A stretch of 35,678 nt of DNA from an uncultured Prevotellaceae bacterium (lineage in GTDB: Bacteria > Bacteroidota > Bacteroidia > Bacteroidales > Muribaculaceae): positions 1-35,678 of the forward strand of contig CAMEKH010000007.1 in NCBI GenBank assembly GCA_945921235.1. The letters are read 5' to 3'. This document shows, piece after piece, positions 34,134-35,678 of the stretch. How positions within the stretch are numbered: position 1 is the stretch's first letter; every line of letters begins with the position of its first letter. Position numbers and translations under genes: made by a program. The notes below the pieces were generated by a model. It saw only the letters and a program-made list of their open reading frames with translations. It was not told where the DNA came from and made no database searches.

Positions 34134-35321
34134 TCAATCGATAAGCTCATAACGACGGAACACCTTTTGAATCTTCTCAAGTGCCGTTGTCACCTGCTCC
34201 TTAGTGTGCGTAGCCATAAGACTGAAGCGAATAAGAGTGTCATGTGGCGCTACAGCCGGCGACACCACAGGATTCACAAAAATTCCCTCCTCAAGCAAAT
34301 CACGCGTGATAGTGAACGTCTTGTAATTATCACGTATGTAAAGAGGTATAATAGGTGTTTCCGTATGTCCTATCTCACAACCCATATTGCGGAATCCCTC
34401 AAGTGCATAATTCGTCAGTGCCCACAAGTTCTCTTGACGTTCAGGCTCACTAAGCATAATATCAAGAGCGGCATTCGCTGCTGCTGTCGACGCCGGTGTG
34501 ATACTTGCCGTGAATATATATGAACGCGAATGATGACGAAGGAAATTGGTTATTTCCTTATCGGTAGCTATAAATCCTCCCAACGACGCAAAAGATTTGC
34601 TGAACGTTCCCATTATCAAGTCTACATCATCTGTCACACCAAAGTGATTACATGTGCCTCGTCCTTGCTTTCCGAATACGCCTATACCATGCGCCTCATC
34701 GACCATCACTGTTGCATCATATTTCTTTGCAAGCTCTACAATCTTAGGCAACTTTGCAACATCACCTTCCATCGAGAACACACCATCAGTAACAATAAGC
34801 TTCACCTTATCAGGATTACACTTCTGCAACTGCTCCTCAAGCGACACCATATCATTGTGCTTGTATTTTAGCGGAGTCGAGAACGACAAGCGACGACCTT
34901 CAATTATAGAAGCATGGTCCTGCTCATCAAGTATTACATAATCTTCACGACCTGTAACGCACGATACAACACCCAAATTTACCTCAAAACCGGTTGAATA
35001 TATCATTGCGTCCTCTTTGCCCACAAACTCTGCCAAACGAGCCTCGAGCTGCTTATGTATATCAAGTGTACCATTAAGAAATGGCGAACCGGCACAACCC
35101 GTTCCATATTTACGCGTTGCTTCAATCGCTGCTTCCTTCACCTTAGGATGATTTGTCAACCCCATGTAACTATTCGAGCCGAACATCAGCACCTTCTTAC
35201 CATTCATAATCACTTCAGTGTCCTGCTCGCTCGATATTGCACGAAAATAGGGATATATACCTGCTGCCTTGGCCTTTTGAGGCTCCTGATACTTTGATAA
35301 TTTAGCTTGTAATAGCTTCAT
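34134..35321 (-). CDS. spt: Serine palmitoyltransferase-type alpha-oxoamine synthase
   Basis: A 395-residue PLP enzyme that joins serine and a long-chain acyl-CoA to form 3-ketodihydrosphingosine, the first step of sphingolipid synthesis, a Bacteroidetes trait. Key residues are visible: PLP-stacking His136 in DEQDHASI, Asp208 and His211 in VDEAHG, and the PLP Lys242 in GTFSKSFASLGG. The last form matches serine palmitoyltransferases better than 2-amino-3-ketobutyrate CoA ligase (usually a GTxGKALGG-type loop). The N-terminal MFGSNSYMGLTNHPK and GTGCAGSPFLNGT are family hallmarks. A KBL-type assignment remains possible without a phylogeny. Two -7 boxes lie upstream. Confidence 0.82.
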   Translation of the reverse strand: MKLLQAKLSKYQEPQKAKAAGIYPYFRAISSEQDTEVIMNGKKVLMFGSNSYMGLTNHPKVKEAAIEATRKYGTGCAGSPFLNGTLDIHKQLEARLAEFVGKEDAMIYSTGFEVNLGVVSCVTGREDYVILDEQDHASIIEGRRLSFSTPLKYKHNDMVSLEEQLQKCNPDKVKLIVTDGVFSMEGDVAKLPKIVELAKKYDATVMVDEAHGIGVFGKQGRGTCNHFGVTDDVDLIMGTFSKSFASLGGFIATDKEITNFLRHHSRSYIFTASITPASTAAANAALDIMLSEPERQENLWALTNYALEGFRNMGCEIGHTETPIIPLYIRDNYKTFTITRDLLEEGIFVNPVVSPAVAPHDTLIRFSLMATHTKEQVTTALEKIQKVFRRYELID

Positions 35322-35387
35322 AGTTTATTTATTATTATCTTTTTTATTATTATAAACTATCTACACCTGCTTAAGTTATGCTTAATT

Positions 35388-35408
35388 CAAATATAGGCTA
35401 CAAATTTA
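35388..35408 (-). promoter_or_regulatory. Two candidate -7 boxes for serine palmitoyltransferase
   Basis: On the minus strand TATATTTG (35395-35388) and TAAATTTG (35408-35401) lie 67 and 80 bp before the start at 35321. Neither has a TTG at exactly 19-21 bp, so the choice between them is open. Confidence 0.4.
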
Positions 35409-35678
35409 CGAAAATAATCTTAAAACCAGTAACAATTTTCTCAGAAAATGGCACATTTTTTCAAAATAGTGCAAATTGTAGAGTCCAACAGCATGCAGAA
35501 ATGATGTTTTATTAAGCGTTTTGGGGTCTAACATTTTGTTATTTCAAAAATTAGATATAGTAAGGGATTGACGATATGTGGGGGGGGAATCGGTATATAG
35601 AAGGGAGGGATCGGAATGAGGGAGGGGGAAAATGATGAGAGCCGGGCAATTCTTTTGCTCGGCTCTCTTAGGGGGCGG
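35409..35678. other. Gene-free right edge with G-tracts
   Basis: I find no gene here. Bases 35581-35629 form a purine-rich stretch with a run of eight or more G and several GGG runs on the + strand. A hairpin follows at 35637-35667. The next gene presumably lies beyond the window. Confidence 0.5.
35637..35667. terminator. Hairpin at the right edge
   Basis: A 13-bp GC-rich stem (35637-35649 with 35655-35667, one G-T pair) has a 5-base loop. No T run follows on the + strand. On the minus strand it is followed by TCATCATTTTCCCC. It may be the terminator of a minus-strand gene outside the window. Confidence 0.45.

Noticed and set aside
33894-34523. A 209-codon open frame on the + strand
   Set aside because: It begins inside the terminator stem at 33897-33940 and then runs antisense to the serine palmitoyltransferase gene. 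Its translation is His/Cys/Lys-rich and not protein-like.
1-35678. Search for tRNA, rRNA, CRISPR arrays, insertion sequences, phage or defence genes
   Set aside because: I found no cloverleaf-like segment with a recognisable tRNA pattern, no regularly spaced repeats, and no transposase, integrase or known defence protein among the open frames. Reading by eye can miss small RNAs.

Overview
The window looks like chromosomal DNA of a Bacteroidales bacterium. A Muribaculaceae-like lineage is my best guess, but that is inference. The clues are many TAnnTTTG-type -7 boxes, sometimes with a TTG about 20 bp upstream, starts with little Shine-Dalgarno signal, a serine palmitoyltransferase (sphingolipid synthesis), a DUF4301 protein, and a glycogen debranching enzyme / glycosyltransferase / GH57 operon. 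I see no tRNA, rRNA, CRISPR array, transposase, integrase or phage gene. This is a mostly housekeeping region, not an island.

Layout. 1-3060: the 3' part of pyrF, then pgk and a CvfB-like S1-domain protein, ending at a bidirectional terminator. 3108-5108 (-): a two-gene operon of a DUF4301 protein and an exported thioredoxin. 5380-8425 (+): a long RelA/SpoT homologue with a ruined hydrolase site, overlapping a lipoprotein gene. 8422-9447 (-): an M14 carboxypeptidase. 9597-10705 (+): rpsF-rpsR-rplI. 10988-13810 (+): a large exported M16 protease. 13811-14367: a 557-bp gene-free stretch with two terminators and an odd remnant-like open stretch. 14368-17928 (-): pyruvate:ferredoxin oxidoreductase. 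18204-20786 (-): a small hypothetical protein, a lipoprotein cyclophilin and a second M16 protease. 20935-21576 (+): a cytidylate kinase-like protein. 21551-25855 (-): a divergent GT11-like protein, two glycine-zipper OmpA lipoproteins, an SGNH hydrolase and an AlbA/Schlafen-like protein. 25960-27165 (+): an exported C1 peptidase. 27200-27787 (-): a DUF308-like membrane protein. 27935-28909 (+): a YegS/DgkB-type lipid kinase. 29077-33810 (+): the alpha-glucan operon. 34134-35321 (-): serine palmitoyltransferase. 35322-35678: a gene-free right edge with G-tracts and a hairpin.

How the genes fit together. Central metabolism (pyrF, pgk, PFOR), translation (S6, S18, L9), stringent response (RSH) and glycogen turnover (GH133, GT, GH57) are each encoded in compact units. 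The envelope genes (OmpA lipoproteins, SGNH, M14, M16, C1, cyclophilin, thioredoxin) look like ordinary periplasm and outer-membrane maintenance.

I did not find a clearly new system. The best leads are families that keep their fold but lose catalytic residues: the RSH hydrolase domain, the GH57 motif-4 Asp (now Asn, in a protein with a histone-H1-like basic tail), and the fucosyltransferase HxRRGD motif. Two sequence oddities also deserve a look: a start-less 58-codon open stretch with a perfect palindrome at 13914-14087, and a 17-bp exact repeat at 8422 and 24207.
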